A stretch of 64,000 bases of DNA from Maribellus comscasis. GTDB taxonomy: Bacteria; Bacteroidota; Bacteroidia; Bacteroidales; Prolixibacteraceae. Shown here in pieces: positions 45,876 through 55,845 of the stretch (the first letter of the stretch is position 1; every line of letters begins with the position of its first letter). The position numbers and the translations under genes were made by a program. The notes under the pieces were generated by a model that saw nothing but the letters and a program-made list of their open reading frames with translations, did not search any database and had not been told where the DNA came from. Where the stretch lies: NCBI RefSeq assembly GCF_009762775.1, contig NZ_CP046401.1:1984001-2048000 (forward strand). Reading direction: 5' to 3'.

Positions 45876-47024
45876 ATGAAAAAGATATTATTCAAACTAA
45901 CAGTATTATCTTCTCTAATTTTTGCCTTCCTTGGTTGTGAAGAAGATGAACATCTGAGAGATACCAACGTAACTGCGGTTAACGCTTTTTACGAGCCTGC
46001 CGATGGCAAATCAGTAGTTTTACAAAGTTCTGCATCGGCTTCCGTTTACTTTGAATGGGAACCGGCCAAGGCTGAAGACAGCGGAATGGTTTTATACGAA
46101 GTGGCCTTTGATGTTGAAGGCGGCGATTTCACAAATCCGATTTATAAAATGGCCAGCGACAATACAGGAGGATACAACCACGCTACTATCTCACATAAAC
46201 AATTAAATAAAATTGGTGAACTGGCAGGAATTCCTTCTGCAGAAACAGGGACATTAATCTGGACTGTTTTTTCTTCAAAAGGAATCAATGAACTCCAGGC
46301 CAACGAGATACGCACAATCGAAATTACACGCCTGGCAGGTTTTGCCGATGTCCCGGTTGATGTTTATGTTACTGGTGAAGGTTCTGAAGGCGGGGACGAT
46401 TTGTCGCAGGCAAGTTTAATGAAAGGCACAGCAGTTGGAGAATATGAAATTTATACCAAACTTACTGCCGGCGAAGCATACTACTTTACCGATGCTAATT
46501 CCGGAACACCAAGACAGTTTTATACTGAAAACGGATTGCTAAAAGAAGGCGAATCAACCAGTACAGTTGCTGAAACAGGTGTTTACCGAATCAACCTCGA
46601 TTTTAATGTTGGTTCAGCAGTCTATACCCAAATAACCGATGTTCAGTTGTTCTTCTCTCCTTTAAACACAGCATTATTCTCGCTTGACTACCAGGGAAGT
46701 GGAGTTTGGAAAGCCAATTCTGAACCCATCGAATTCAAACAGGAAAGTTGGGGACGCGACGAACGATATAAATTTACGCTGACAACAATTAACAGTGCAG
46801 GAGATACTGTAACAGAATGGTGGGGTACGCTAAATTCCACCGACAGCCGCCCGAATGCCGACAGCCCTGATTCCTATTATTACATGGCTCCGGCAACCGA
46901 CGATATCTGGTCCGACAAATGGAAATTTGCCGGCGAAATGGATATGGCTATCGTTGATGTAACGGTATATTTCACTGCCGACGGACCATACACTCACAAA
47001 ATAGAAAAAGTGGGAGATCAATAG
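45876..47024 (+). CDS. SusE/SusF-family outer-membrane lipoprotein
   Basis: Surface glycan-binding lipoprotein of 382 residues with lipobox AFLGC. The N-terminal Ig-like SusE domain (about 25-150, with VYFEWEPA and LIWTVFSSKG) is followed by two beta-rich modules (about 160-260 and 265-380) like the starch-binding modules of SusE/SusF. It starts 45 bases after SusD. It would hold mannan at the surface next to the secreted GH76. Confidence 0.85.
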   Translation: MKKILFKLTVLSSLIFAFLGCEEDEHLRDTNVTAVNAFYEPADGKSVVLQSSASASVYFEWEPAKAEDSGMVLYEVAFDVEGGDFTNPIYKMASDNTGGYNHATISHKQLNKIGELAGIPSAETGTLIWTVFSSKGINELQANEIRTIEITRLAGFADVPVDVYVTGEGSEGGDDLSQASLMKGTAVGEYEIYTKLTAGEAYYFTDANSGTPRQFYTENGLLKEGESTSTVAETGVYRINLDFNVGSAVYTQITDVQLFFSPLNTALFSLDYQGSGVWKANSEPIEFKQESWGRDERYKFTLTTINSAGDTVTEWWGTLNSTDSRPNADSPDSYYYMAPATDDIWSDKWKFAGEMDMAIVDVTVYFTADGPYTHKIEKVGDQ

Positions 47025-47046
47025 TTGAAATAAAAAACATATTGAA

Positions 47047-47074
47047 TTGGGGCAGGCTTAAATGTCTGCCCCAA
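47047..47074 (+). terminator. hairpin between SusE and GH76
   Basis: Perfect 9-bp G/C-rich stem ttggggcag / ctgccccaa with a 10-base loop, followed by an A/T-rich but not T-run sequence. Placed 22 bases after the SusE stop; probably a partial terminator or RNA-processing/stability element setting the ratio of binding to enzyme genes. Confidence 0.7.
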
Positions 47075-47104
47075 AATTATTTTAATAAAAATAAAGTTAC
47101 AGTA

Positions 47105-48244
47105 ATGAAAAAGATATATTATTTCATATTAATTGCGGTTCTGGGGATGTTTCAGGCATGCGAAAAAGAAGAGACGATAATTGACGGCGGCGAAGATGAT
47201 GTAATTGACTGGACCACTGCTGCCGACAGTAGCAGCGAAAATTTTATTTATTCGTTCTGGAATACTTCAGACAAATATTTCAACTATGGGAATAATGGCT
47301 CAACCGACTTTCATTACTGGCCTCAGGCACATGCTTTGGATGTGGTTATAGATGCTTATTTGCGCACAGGTGATAACTTATATAAAACCACAATCAACGA
47401 TTGGTATGAAGGTGTGAATGCAAAAAACGGAAACACTTTTTTCAATGTATTCTACGATGATATGGAATGGAACGCATTGGCAATGCTCCGTGCATACAAT
47501 GCTACCAACGATGAGCGTTACAAAACAGCAGCTCTTTCGGTTTGGGAAGACATAAAAACCGGCTGGAACGACAATGCAGGTGGTGGAATTGCCTGGAAAA
47601 AAGACCAACCTTACAGTAAAAATGCATGCTCCAACGGACCTGCTTGTATTTTGGCAGCCCGACTGTATCAGCAATTTGGCGACGAAGCCGATAAAGAATG
47701 GGCAATAAAAATTTACGACTGGGAAAAAGAAGTACTGTTCAACCCTGCCAATGGTGCAGTTTACGACAACATTGACAGCAGAACCGGAGACATACAAACT
47801 TCCTGGATTTTTACTTACAACCAGGGAACGTTTCTTGGCTCGGCATTGGAACTCTATAATATTACCGGCGAAAAAGGTTATTTAAACGATGCTCAAAAAG
47901 CCGCCGATTATACACTGAATAATCTGGTTAACAGCAACGACCGTTTGTTAAAAGATGAAGGCAATGGCGACGGCGGTCTGTTTAAAGGAATATTCGTAAG
48001 ATATTTTACCCAACTAATTCTTCACCCCGATGTGTCAGCAGGAACACAAAACCGCTATCTGCAATTTTTGAAATACAACGCAGAAACACTTTGGACAACA
48101 GGAACAAACAAACAATTGGTTTTATACGGAACATACTGGAAATCGAAACCGGGCACTACAACAGACTTAACCACACAAACAAGCGGAGCTATGCTGATTG
48201 AAGCAGCTGCTTTGCTAAACGAAGAAGGATTATTATCAGAATAA
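47105..48244 (+). CDS. GH76 endo-alpha-1,6-mannanase lipoprotein
   Basis: Cuts the alpha-1,6-linked mannan backbone. It has 379 residues from the ATG at 47105, which gives a lipoprotein signal (GMFQAC); a start 21 codons upstream would read through the hairpin at 47047-47074. The (alpha/alpha)6 barrel shows the catalytic Asp pair Asp118-Asp119 in VFYDDMEWNALA, characteristic of GH76. The downstream WKKDQPYSKNACSNGPACI and FTYNQGTFLGSALELYN are also typical. It is probably surface-exposed and makes the oligosaccharides that SusC/SusD import. Confidence 0.95.
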   Translation: MKKIYYFILIAVLGMFQACEKEETIIDGGEDDVIDWTTAADSSSENFIYSFWNTSDKYFNYGNNGSTDFHYWPQAHALDVVIDAYLRTGDNLYKTTINDWYEGVNAKNGNTFFNVFYDDMEWNALAMLRAYNATNDERYKTAALSVWEDIKTGWNDNAGGGIAWKKDQPYSKNACSNGPACILAARLYQQFGDEADKEWAIKIYDWEKEVLFNPANGAVYDNIDSRTGDIQTSWIFTYNQGTFLGSALELYNITGEKGYLNDAQKAADYTLNNLVNSNDRLLKDEGNGDGGLFKGIFVRYFTQLILHPDVSAGTQNRYLQFLKYNAETLWTTGTNKQLVLYGTYWKSKPGTTTDLTTQTSGAMLIEAAALLNEEGLLSE

Positions 48245-48331
48245 TCTGTTAAAAAATAAATTGCAATACAAAAACCGACTGCAAAAGATCTTGTATCTTT
48301 TTAAACAACTGTTAAATTTCGACCTGTTACT

Positions 48332-50479
48332 ATGAAACCAATTCTTTTTATTCTGTCAACCATCGTTGTTTTAGCAAGCTGTAAATCCATTTCCGAAAAA
48401 CAACTTACTAAATACGTGAATCCATTTTTGGGAACAGCCCCTCTTACTGACAGTGTTGACGTTGGCTACAATCCTCCAAAAGACTGGCGTGTTTGGGCCG
48501 GACTAACCTATCCCGGCGCCTCATTGCCCAATGCCATGGTACAGTTAAGCCCAATTACCGAATGGCACAGCGGCGCTGGGTACGAATACGAAGACACAAC
48601 GATTTATGCTTTTACTCATACAAATAAAGGCCACTGGAACTTGTGTCACATTCCAATTCTGCCAGTTACAGAAAATTTTGAAGTAAACGACTTCGGGTCC
48701 ACTTTCAGTCACGAAAATGAATCAGCTGAACCAGGTTATTATCAGGTTTATCTGGAACGCTATGAAATTAATACAGAGCTGACAACAACATTACATTGCG
48801 GCTTCCACAAATATGAATATCCTGAGGAAAAACCGAAGAAATTGATTGTAAATCTCTCGCAGTCAAACGAAAGGATACGCGACTGGAATATTGACCAGGA
48901 AGGAGATAATGTTTTTAAAGGCTTTCAAAACACAGGCGAAAATATTTATTTCTATGCCAAAGCAAACCAGCCAATTTCGAACCTTGAAATTTTAGGTGAA
49001 GAACGTCAGCAAATCGCTGTAATTTCATTTGACAGTTCCAACAACCGCAAAACTTTGGAAATTCAAATAGCTCTTTCGTACGTAAATACAGAAAATGCCA
49101 AACAAAACCTGGAAGCTGAACTTTCAGAAAAAGATTTTACCGAAGTAAAAAAAGAAGCCTCGGAAATATGGGAAAAGCTGCTTTCAAAAATAAAAGTTAC
49201 AGGCGGAACCGAACGTCAAAAAGAACTTTTTTACTCCTCACTGTACCGCTCATTTTTGTGGCCGGCATTACGCAGCGATGTCAACGGTGATTTTACCGAT
49301 GCCGGCGGAAATGTCGTAAACAAAGGCTTTCGCTATTATACAAATCCTTCATTATGGGATACCTACCGAAATAAACTGGTTCTGCTCAGTATGTTATCAC
49401 CCGCTGTCACCGCCGATGTTATTCAGTCGCTAATCGATAAAGGAGAAAAAACCGGTTTTATGCCCACCTTTTTTCATGGTGACCATGCTGCACCTTTTAT
49501 TTCCGGCTCCTATTTGCGAGGTATTAAAGATTATGACATAAATAGCGCCTACCAGTTGCTGCTGAACAATGCGACCAAAGAAGGTGGCACACGACCATAT
49601 ATTTCAGAATACGTTAAAAAAGGATATATTTCAACACCTGAAGTTGAAAATCCACATGTGGAAACCAAAGCAAAAGCAGGAGTTACCAAAACGCTGGAAT
49701 TTGCTTATGACGATTATGCAGTAGCATTGCTTGCCAAAGAGTTGGGAAAAACAGACGACTACAAAATGCTAATGGACCGTACAAAAAATTATAAAAATCT
49801 GTTTGATCCGTCTACCGGTCTAATGCGGGGGAAACTGGAAAACGGAGACTGGGTCAGTAATTTTAATCCTGAATATCCCTACTACGAATACATGTACCGC
49901 GAAGCCAATGCATGGCAATCAACCTTTTTTGCGCCACACGACACCAAAGGCCTGATTGGCCTTTATTCTAACAAAGAAGAATTTGAAAACAAACTTGATT
50001 CGTTGTTTTCTATTCCCTGGAATGGAAATTACATCGCACGAAACGTTTCATCTTTCATCGGGCAATACTGCCATGGAAATCAACCGGCCCACAGTGCACC
50101 GTATCTGTACACTTTTATCGATAAGCAGGAAAAATCGCAGATTATGCTCGACAGTATTATGAATCATTTTTACGGAATGGGAGAACACGGACTGGCACTC
50201 TGCGGGATGGATGATGCAGGCGAAATGTCGTCGTGGTACGTTTTTGCTGCCATGGGATTTTATCCTTACTCCCCCGCGAATGCAGAATATATCGTTTCTG
50301 TTCCTGTATTCGATAAGATTGAGTTAAATTTAACAGGTGAAAAAAAATCTGTTATTCAAAAAGAAAATAATGGCAAAAAAATCAAAGAGATAACCTTCAA
50401 TAAAGAAAAAATTAACAGCTATTTTATTTCAGACAAACAATTGAAAACCGGAGGGAATATTATTATCAAAACAGAATAA
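48332..50479 (+). CDS. GH92 alpha-mannosidase lipoprotein
   Basis: Calcium-dependent inverting exo-alpha-mannosidase of 715 residues with lipobox VLASC. It begins with YVNPFLGT, the N-terminal beta-sandwich hallmark of GH92. The catalytic (alpha/alpha)6 domain carries the family signatures GFMPTFFHGDHAA, GNQPAHSAPYLY and GMDDAGEMSSWYVFAAMGFYP (Asp627/Asp628 region). It removes alpha-1,2-, -1,3- or other mannose branches; the linkage cannot be fixed from sequence. The GH125 gene follows 24 bases later. Confidence 0.96.
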   Translation: MKPILFILSTIVVLASCKSISEKQLTKYVNPFLGTAPLTDSVDVGYNPPKDWRVWAGLTYPGASLPNAMVQLSPITEWHSGAGYEYEDTTIYAFTHTNKGHWNLCHIPILPVTENFEVNDFGSTFSHENESAEPGYYQVYLERYEINTELTTTLHCGFHKYEYPEEKPKKLIVNLSQSNERIRDWNIDQEGDNVFKGFQNTGENIYFYAKANQPISNLEILGEERQQIAVISFDSSNNRKTLEIQIALSYVNTENAKQNLEAELSEKDFTEVKKEASEIWEKLLSKIKVTGGTERQKELFYSSLYRSFLWPALRSDVNGDFTDAGGNVVNKGFRYYTNPSLWDTYRNKLVLLSMLSPAVTADVIQSLIDKGEKTGFMPTFFHGDHAAPFISGSYLRGIKDYDINSAYQLLLNNATKEGGTRPYISEYVKKGYISTPEVENPHVETKAKAGVTKTLEFAYDDYAVALLAKELGKTDDYKMLMDRTKNYKNLFDPSTGLMRGKLENGDWVSNFNPEYPYYEYMYREANAWQSTFFAPHDTKGLIGLYSNKEEFENKLDSLFSIPWNGNYIARNVSSFIGQYCHGNQPAHSAPYLYTFIDKQEKSQIMLDSIMNHFYGMGEHGLALCGMDDAGEMSSWYVFAAMGFYPYSPANAEYIVSVPVFDKIELNLTGEKKSVIQKENNGKKIKEITFNKEKINSYFISDKQLKTGGNIIIKTE

Positions 50480-50503
50480 TCAACAATATTAAGATACTGA
50501 AAG

Positions 50504-51940
50504 ATGACAAAAAGGAGAGAATTTATAAAAACCGGGACCTTAACCGTAGCAGGATTGGCTTTTGCCGGAACTTCAGGAGTGTTGGCAGCTTCGGGTAAAA
50601 AAGGCTATACAAGCAACAGACCGGCAGTGAGCAAACGTAACTTCACATCAAAAGCCGTGGAAAAAGCTATTGCAGAAACAAAGGCAAAAATTAAAGACCC
50701 AAAACTGGCCTGGATGTTTGAAAATTGTTATCCAAACACATTAGACACAACAGTGGAGTTTGGAACCAAAAACGGAAAACCTGATACTTTTGTCATTACC
50801 GGAGATATTCATGCCATGTGGCTTCGCGATTCCACCGCACAGGTTTGGCCTTATTTACCATTAACCAGCGAGGATGAGCAATTAAAAAAACTGATTGCCG
50901 GAGTTGTCAATCGTCAGACACAATGTGTTTTGCTCGATTCTTACGCCAATGCCTTCAATAAAACAGAAAAAGAAGAGGTTCACTGGATGAGCGACCATAC
51001 GGATATGAAACAAGGTCTGCATGAACGAAAATGGGAGATTGATTCGCTTTGTTATACTGTACGGTTAGCCTACAACTACTGGAAAATAACCAGCGACGCC
51101 TCCGTTTTTGACAGTGACTGGCAAAAAGCTGCCAAAACAATTGTTGAAACATTTAAAACCCAGCAACGAAAAGACGGCTTAGGCCCGTATAAATTTGAAA
51201 GAACTACAGCCAAACAATTGGATACTTTATCAAATAACGGCTGGGGACGTCCGTTAAATCCGGTTGGATTGATTAACTCTGCATTCCGCCCGTCGGATGA
51301 CGCAACGACTTACGGCTTTTTAATCCCTTCGAATTTATTTGCGGTTGTTTCATTAAGACAGCTGGCGGAAATTAGTACCAAAATTACCGGCAATAAAACC
51401 TTTGCAAAAGAATGCAACGAACTTGCAAATGAAGTAGAAAATGCAATAAAAAAATACGCCGTCGTTGAGCATCCCAAATACGGAAAAGTGTATACTTTTG
51501 AAGTAGATGGCTTTGGCAACCACACATTTATGGACGATGCCAATGTACCGAGTTTACTGGCACTACCCTATCTTGGTTTAGTGGATAAAAACGACAAAAT
51601 TTATCAAAACACACGCAAACTGGTTTGGAGTGAAGATAATCCATACTTTTTTAAAGGAAAAGCAGCCGAAGGGATTGGCGGTCCACATGTGGGGTATAAT
51701 ATGGTTTGGCCAATGAGTATCATTATGCGGGCCAATACCAGTTCCTCCGACAATGAAATAGCATGGTGTATTAAAACATTGCGTAACACGGATGCGGATA
51801 CCGGTTTTATGCATGAAACATTTCATAAAGATGACCCTGCAAATTTTACCCGCTCCTGGTTTGCCTGGGCAAATACACTTTTTGGTGAATTAATTTTGAG
51901 ATTGATAAATGAGGGGAAAGAAAACCTGTTAGAAATTTAA
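50504..51940 (+). CDS. GH125 exo-alpha-1,6-mannosidase, Tat-exported
   Basis: Enzyme of 478 residues with twin-arginine signal MTKRREFIKTGTLTVAG. GH125 hallmarks are DIHAMWLRDSTAQVWPY (about 101-117), HTDMKQGLHERKWEIDSLCY, and GPHVGYNMVWPMSI near residue 395. It hydrolyses terminal alpha-1,6-mannose, the step after GH92 has removed branches. It is the last gene before the repeat element at 52016-52199, which separates it from the DUF4965 gene. Confidence 0.96.
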   Translation: MTKRREFIKTGTLTVAGLAFAGTSGVLAASGKKGYTSNRPAVSKRNFTSKAVEKAIAETKAKIKDPKLAWMFENCYPNTLDTTVEFGTKNGKPDTFVITGDIHAMWLRDSTAQVWPYLPLTSEDEQLKKLIAGVVNRQTQCVLLDSYANAFNKTEKEEVHWMSDHTDMKQGLHERKWEIDSLCYTVRLAYNYWKITSDASVFDSDWQKAAKTIVETFKTQQRKDGLGPYKFERTTAKQLDTLSNNGWGRPLNPVGLINSAFRPSDDATTYGFLIPSNLFAVVSLRQLAEISTKITGNKTFAKECNELANEVENAIKKYAVVEHPKYGKVYTFEVDGFGNHTFMDDANVPSLLALPYLGLVDKNDKIYQNTRKLVWSEDNPYFFKGKAAEGIGGPHVGYNMVWPMSIIMRANTSSSDNEIAWCIKTLRNTDADTGFMHETFHKDDPANFTRSWFAWANTLFGELILRLINEGKENLLEI

Positions 51941-52015
51941 GACAGCTTCTAAGGTTCAAAACAGATTTTTTACCTTCTCTTTGACGGGAATAAAAGAATA
52001 ACGAAATAAAAGTGC

Positions 52016-52199
52016 TTGTCCAAAAAGTAAAATAAATTAAAATGAAACTTTCATTTTATAACCAGCTTTCGTTTTACCCCTCCAAACCTCCCCTAAAAAG
52101 GGAGGCTTAAAGTCCCCTACAGGGGATTTAGGGGTAAGAAACAAAGCGGTTGCTTACGAATTGTAAGTTAATACCATTATGAAATGACTTTTTGGACAA
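52016..52199 (+). mobile_element. 184-bp element with 13-bp terminal inverted repeats (MITE-like)
   Basis: TTGTCCAAAAAGT (52016-52028) and ACTTTTTGGACAA (52187-52199) are exact inverted copies. Inside are nested palindromes: TTACCCCT/AGGGGTAA enclosing CCTCCC/GGGAGG and TCCCC/GGGGA (about 52074-52138). There is no coding capacity and no clear target duplication at the borders. It could be a non-autonomous transposable element or a large palindromic repeat. It sits between GH125 and the DUF4965 gene. Confidence 0.65.
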
Positions 52200-52238
52200 C
52201 CTCTTCAATGCAAACAATAACCTTTGAAAATAAACAAC

Positions 52239-54740
52239 ATGTTAAAATCACCTTTAAATCGAATCGTCGCAATTTTTATTGCCGGAATTTTTCTGGGAGC
52301 ATGTGTCTCTCAGCAACCTGAAAAAAAAGAAGAAGCGGGAGCTGAATTCCGTGCACCGGCTTATCCTTTAATTACCATCGATCCCTATACCAGTGCATGG
52401 TCAACAACAGACCAGCTTTTCGATTCTCCGGTAAAACACTGGACAGGCCGCAATCATTCATTAATTGGAGCTGTGCGCGTTGACGGGCAAACGTATCGTT
52501 TTTTAGGAAAAGAAGAGATCCCGTTACAACCGGTTCTTCCCAACGCAAAATACAAAGCATGGGAAGGGAAATTTGTGACAAACACACCGGTAGCCGGTTG
52601 GGAAAAAACAGATTTTAATGACGACAACTGGAAAACCGGAGAAGCAGCCTTTGGAACAAAAGGGATGGATCAGGCGGGTACAGTTTGGGAGACCCCTGAA
52701 ATATGGGTTCGCCGTGAATTTACCTTGTCGGAAAATGGTGCTACAAAACTGTATCTGGTCTATTCCCACGATGATGATTTTGAACTTTATCTGAACGGAA
52801 CCGAAATTGTAAATACAGGCCGGAGTGCAAAAAGTAATGTTGTCCTGGAATTGGATAAAAGTTTACTAAACAAGGGCAAAAACACAATTGCAGCTCACTG
52901 TCTCGACCGTGGCGGGTTAGCCTATGTCGACTTTGGCATTTTTAAAGAAAGCGAACAAAAACAAATTTTTGCACAAACAGCCATTCAAAACAGTGTGAAA
53001 ATTACTGCCACACAAACCAAGTATAGCTTTACCTGTGGCCCTGTAAACCTGGATATTGAATTTGTTTCGCCATTATTAATGAACGATTTGGATATTCTTT
53101 CCCGTCCGGTGAATTATATCAACTATGAAGTAGCATCCAATGACGGGAAAAATCATAAAGTGGAAGTATACTTTGAAGCCACTCCCGAGTGGGCGGTTAA
53201 TGAACTGAGCCAGGAAATAGAGGTAACAACCGGCAAAACCGGCAACATCAACTTTGCCAAAACCGGAACGACAGAGCAGCCAGTTTTAGAAAAAAAAGGC
53301 GACAATGTACGAATCGATTGGGGCTACTTTTATTTGGCAGCACAGGAAAAAGAAGGCAACACAATAGCAGTTGGTGATTTTGATGCCATGAAAAATTCAT
53401 TTGCTGAAAACGGGACATTAAACTCTTCTGAAAATGAAATCACAACAATTATGACCAAATCGATGCCGGTACTGGCCTGCGCTGACAACCTTGGAAAAGT
53501 TTCTTCAAAACCGGCAAAGGGTTATGTTATGCTGGCATACAACGACATTGAATCCATTCAGTATTTTGGGAATAACCTAAAAGCCTGGTGGGCAAAAGAC
53601 GGAGCCGTGAGTTTTGACGAAGCTTTAACATCTGCTGCGAATGATTATACAAATATTATGATGCTGTGTGATGCAACGGATGCAAAAATCTATGAGGAAG
53701 CATTGTCTGCCGGAGGTGAAAATTACGCGCGGCTTTGTTTGCTGGCGTACCGTCAATCTATTGCAGCCCACAAGCTGATAAAAGACAACGAAGGAAACAC
53801 GCTTTTCCTTTCCAAAGAAAATTTCAGTAACGGTTCTATCGGAACTGTGGATGTTACTTATCCTTCCGCTCCTTTATTCCTTAAATATAATCCAGAGCTG
53901 TTAAAAGGAATGCTAAACCCGATTTTTTATTATTCGGAAAGCGGAAAATGGACCAAACCTTTTGCTGCACACGATGTGGGAACTTATCCAAAAGCAAACG
54001 GCCAAACCTATGGCGGAGATATGCCGGTGGAAGAGTGTGGAAATATGATAATCCTTACAACCGCCATTGCCAATGCTGAAGGAAATGCCGATTACGCAGC
54101 CAAACACTGGGAAGTATTAACAACCTGGGCAAATTACCTGATGGAAAATGGGCTTGATCCGGAAAACCAACTTTGTACAGATGACTTTGCCGGACACTTT
54201 GCCCACAACGTAAACCTTTCGGCAAAAGCCATTATGGGAATCGCCGGATATGGAAAGTTAGCGGAAATGCTGGGCAAAACAGATATTGCAGAAAAATACA
54301 CCACCGAAGCGAAACAAATGGCGCAGGAATGGAGAAAAATGGCTGACGATGGCGACCACTTTCGGTTAACTTTTGACCAGCCGGGAACCTGGAGCCAGAA
54401 ATACAACCTGGTTTGGGATAAATTACTGAACCTTGGAATTTTCCCTGAAGGGGTAGCGCAAAAAGAAATAGCCTACTATCTTACCAAACAGAATAAATAT
54501 GGTTTACCGTTGGATAACCGCAGAACCTATACCAAAGCCGACTGGATTGTCTGGACAGCTACATTGGCAGACGATATGGCTACCTTCCAAAAGTTTGTCG
54601 ATCCGTTGTATGGTTTTGTAACAGAAACACGAGATCGCGTTCCTATGTCCGATTGGTATGAAACGCCTGACGCAAAACAGGTCGGTTTCCAGGCCCGTTC
54701 TGTCGTTGGAGGCTACTTTATTAAAATGTTGGAAAAATAA
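52239..54740 (+). CDS. DUF4965/DUF1793 lipoprotein (glutaminase A-like architecture)
   Basis: Lipoprotein of 833 residues (lipobox FLGAC) from the ATG at 52239; a TTG at 52224 is rejected. Domains: DUF4964 (about 30-85, with PLITIDPYTSAWSTTD), a galactose-binding-like jelly roll (about 100-235, IWVRREFTLSENG, DDDFELYLNGTEI), DUF5127, then DUF4965 and DUF1793 forming a helical barrel (YPSAPLFLKYNPELLKGML, PFAAHDVGTYP, DDFAGHFAHNVNLSAKAI). Fungal relatives are called glutaminase A, but Bacteroidota members sit in glycan loci and probably act on glycans. In this locus a mannan- or glycoprotein-related role is likely. Confidence 0.87.
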   Translation: MLKSPLNRIVAIFIAGIFLGACVSQQPEKKEEAGAEFRAPAYPLITIDPYTSAWSTTDQLFDSPVKHWTGRNHSLIGAVRVDGQTYRFLGKEEIPLQPVLPNAKYKAWEGKFVTNTPVAGWEKTDFNDDNWKTGEAAFGTKGMDQAGTVWETPEIWVRREFTLSENGATKLYLVYSHDDDFELYLNGTEIVNTGRSAKSNVVLELDKSLLNKGKNTIAAHCLDRGGLAYVDFGIFKESEQKQIFAQTAIQNSVKITATQTKYSFTCGPVNLDIEFVSPLLMNDLDILSRPVNYINYEVASNDGKNHKVEVYFEATPEWAVNELSQEIEVTTGKTGNINFAKTGTTEQPVLEKKGDNVRIDWGYFYLAAQEKEGNTIAVGDFDAMKNSFAENGTLNSSENEITTIMTKSMPVLACADNLGKVSSKPAKGYVMLAYNDIESIQYFGNNLKAWWAKDGAVSFDEALTSAANDYTNIMMLCDATDAKIYEEALSAGGENYARLCLLAYRQSIAAHKLIKDNEGNTLFLSKENFSNGSIGTVDVTYPSAPLFLKYNPELLKGMLNPIFYYSESGKWTKPFAAHDVGTYPKANGQTYGGDMPVEECGNMIILTTAIANAEGNADYAAKHWEVLTTWANYLMENGLDPENQLCTDDFAGHFAHNVNLSAKAIMGIAGYGKLAEMLGKTDIAEKYTTEAKQMAQEWRKMADDGDHFRLTFDQPGTWSQKYNLVWDKLLNLGIFPEGVAQKEIAYYLTKQNKYGLPLDNRRTYTKADWIVWTATLADDMATFQKFVDPLYGFVTETRDRVPMSDWYETPDAKQVGFQARSVVGGYFIKMLEK

Positions 54741-54757
54741 TTTTTGAACAAGCAATA

Positions 54758-55840
54758 ATGCATCGATTTCTTTTACTTTCTCTTTTCATTTTTACAAGTT
54801 TTATCTCGTGTCATCATAAAACAACTTCTCAAGAAAATAAGGCCGTACAAATTGATGAAACTTTTACAAATCCGGTTTGGGATGGAGCAGACCCGTGGCT
54901 AACAAAACAAGGTGATAATTATATTTATTGTTTTTCTGCAAATAATGGTATTTCGGTTTCCCGTTCAAAATTAATGACAAAAAAAGGGGAAGTAAAAGAA
55001 ATCTGGCAAGCGCCGCAAAGCGGTTGGAACAGCAACTGCATCTGGGCACCTGAAATTCATTTTATCGAAGGACATTGGTATGTATATTATGCAGCAGGCA
55101 AATCAGGGCCGCCTTTTATTCACCAGCGAACCGGAGTTTTGCGCTCGAAAACTGATGATGTTTTTAGCGATTACGAAGATATGGGGATGTTAAATACCGG
55201 CGATGAGCCAAACGACATTTCAAAGAATATCTGGGCCATTGACATGACCGTTTTTAAACATCAGGGAAAATTGTATGCAGTATGGTCGGGCTGGTTAAAA
55301 CAGATGGATACAGATGCAACACCTCAGCACCTTTTTATCCAGGAAATGGAAAATCCGTATTCGCTGAAAGGGAAACGTGTGTTGCTTTCGTCGCCTGAAG
55401 AAAGCTGGGAAACCGGTGGCCCGTTAAATATAAATGAAGGTCCAGAAGTTCTCCAACACGCAGGCCAGATTTTTATTATTTATTCCTGTCGTGAATCGTG
55501 GCTAAAACAGTACCGCCAGGTAATGCTGCAACTAAAACATCCGAACGATGATCCGCTAAATCCCGAAAACTGGACAAAAAAAGGCCCTGTTTTCGAGGGA
55601 AACGAAAAAGTATTTGGAGTGGGGCACGTTTCATTTGTAAAATCGCCCGATGACAGTGAAGACTGGATTATCTATCACTCAAAAAAAGACACCGTTCCGG
55701 GCTGGGACAGAGACGTGCGGATGCAACAATTTTTGTGGAATGAAGACGGAACACCTAACTTTGGAAAAGCAACTGCTGCCAGTGTTGAAATTAAACGTCC
55801 GTCGGGAGAAGTTGAAATGGAAAAAAATGGTAACTTTTAA
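54758..55840 (+). CDS. GH43-family glycoside hydrolase lipoprotein, first copy
   Basis: Five-bladed beta-propeller glycosidase of 360 residues with lipobox SFISC. The GH43 catalytic triad is visible: Asp45 in WDGADPWL (base), Asp162 in WAIDMTVF (pKa modulator) and Glu227 in INEGPEVL (acid). Family members remove arabinofuranose, xylose or galactofuranose; the subfamily cannot be fixed here. The gene starts 17 bases after the DUF4965 gene and ends 5 bases before the next GH43. Confidence 0.92.
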   Translation: MHRFLLLSLFIFTSFISCHHKTTSQENKAVQIDETFTNPVWDGADPWLTKQGDNYIYCFSANNGISVSRSKLMTKKGEVKEIWQAPQSGWNSNCIWAPEIHFIEGHWYVYYAAGKSGPPFIHQRTGVLRSKTDDVFSDYEDMGMLNTGDEPNDISKNIWAIDMTVFKHQGKLYAVWSGWLKQMDTDATPQHLFIQEMENPYSLKGKRVLLSSPEESWETGGPLNINEGPEVLQHAGQIFIIYSCRESWLKQYRQVMLQLKHPNDDPLNPENWTKKGPVFEGNEKVFGVGHVSFVKSPDDSEDWIIYHSKKDTVPGWDRDVRMQQFLWNEDGTPNFGKATAASVEIKRPSGEVEMEKNGNF

Positions 55841-55845
55841 AAATA

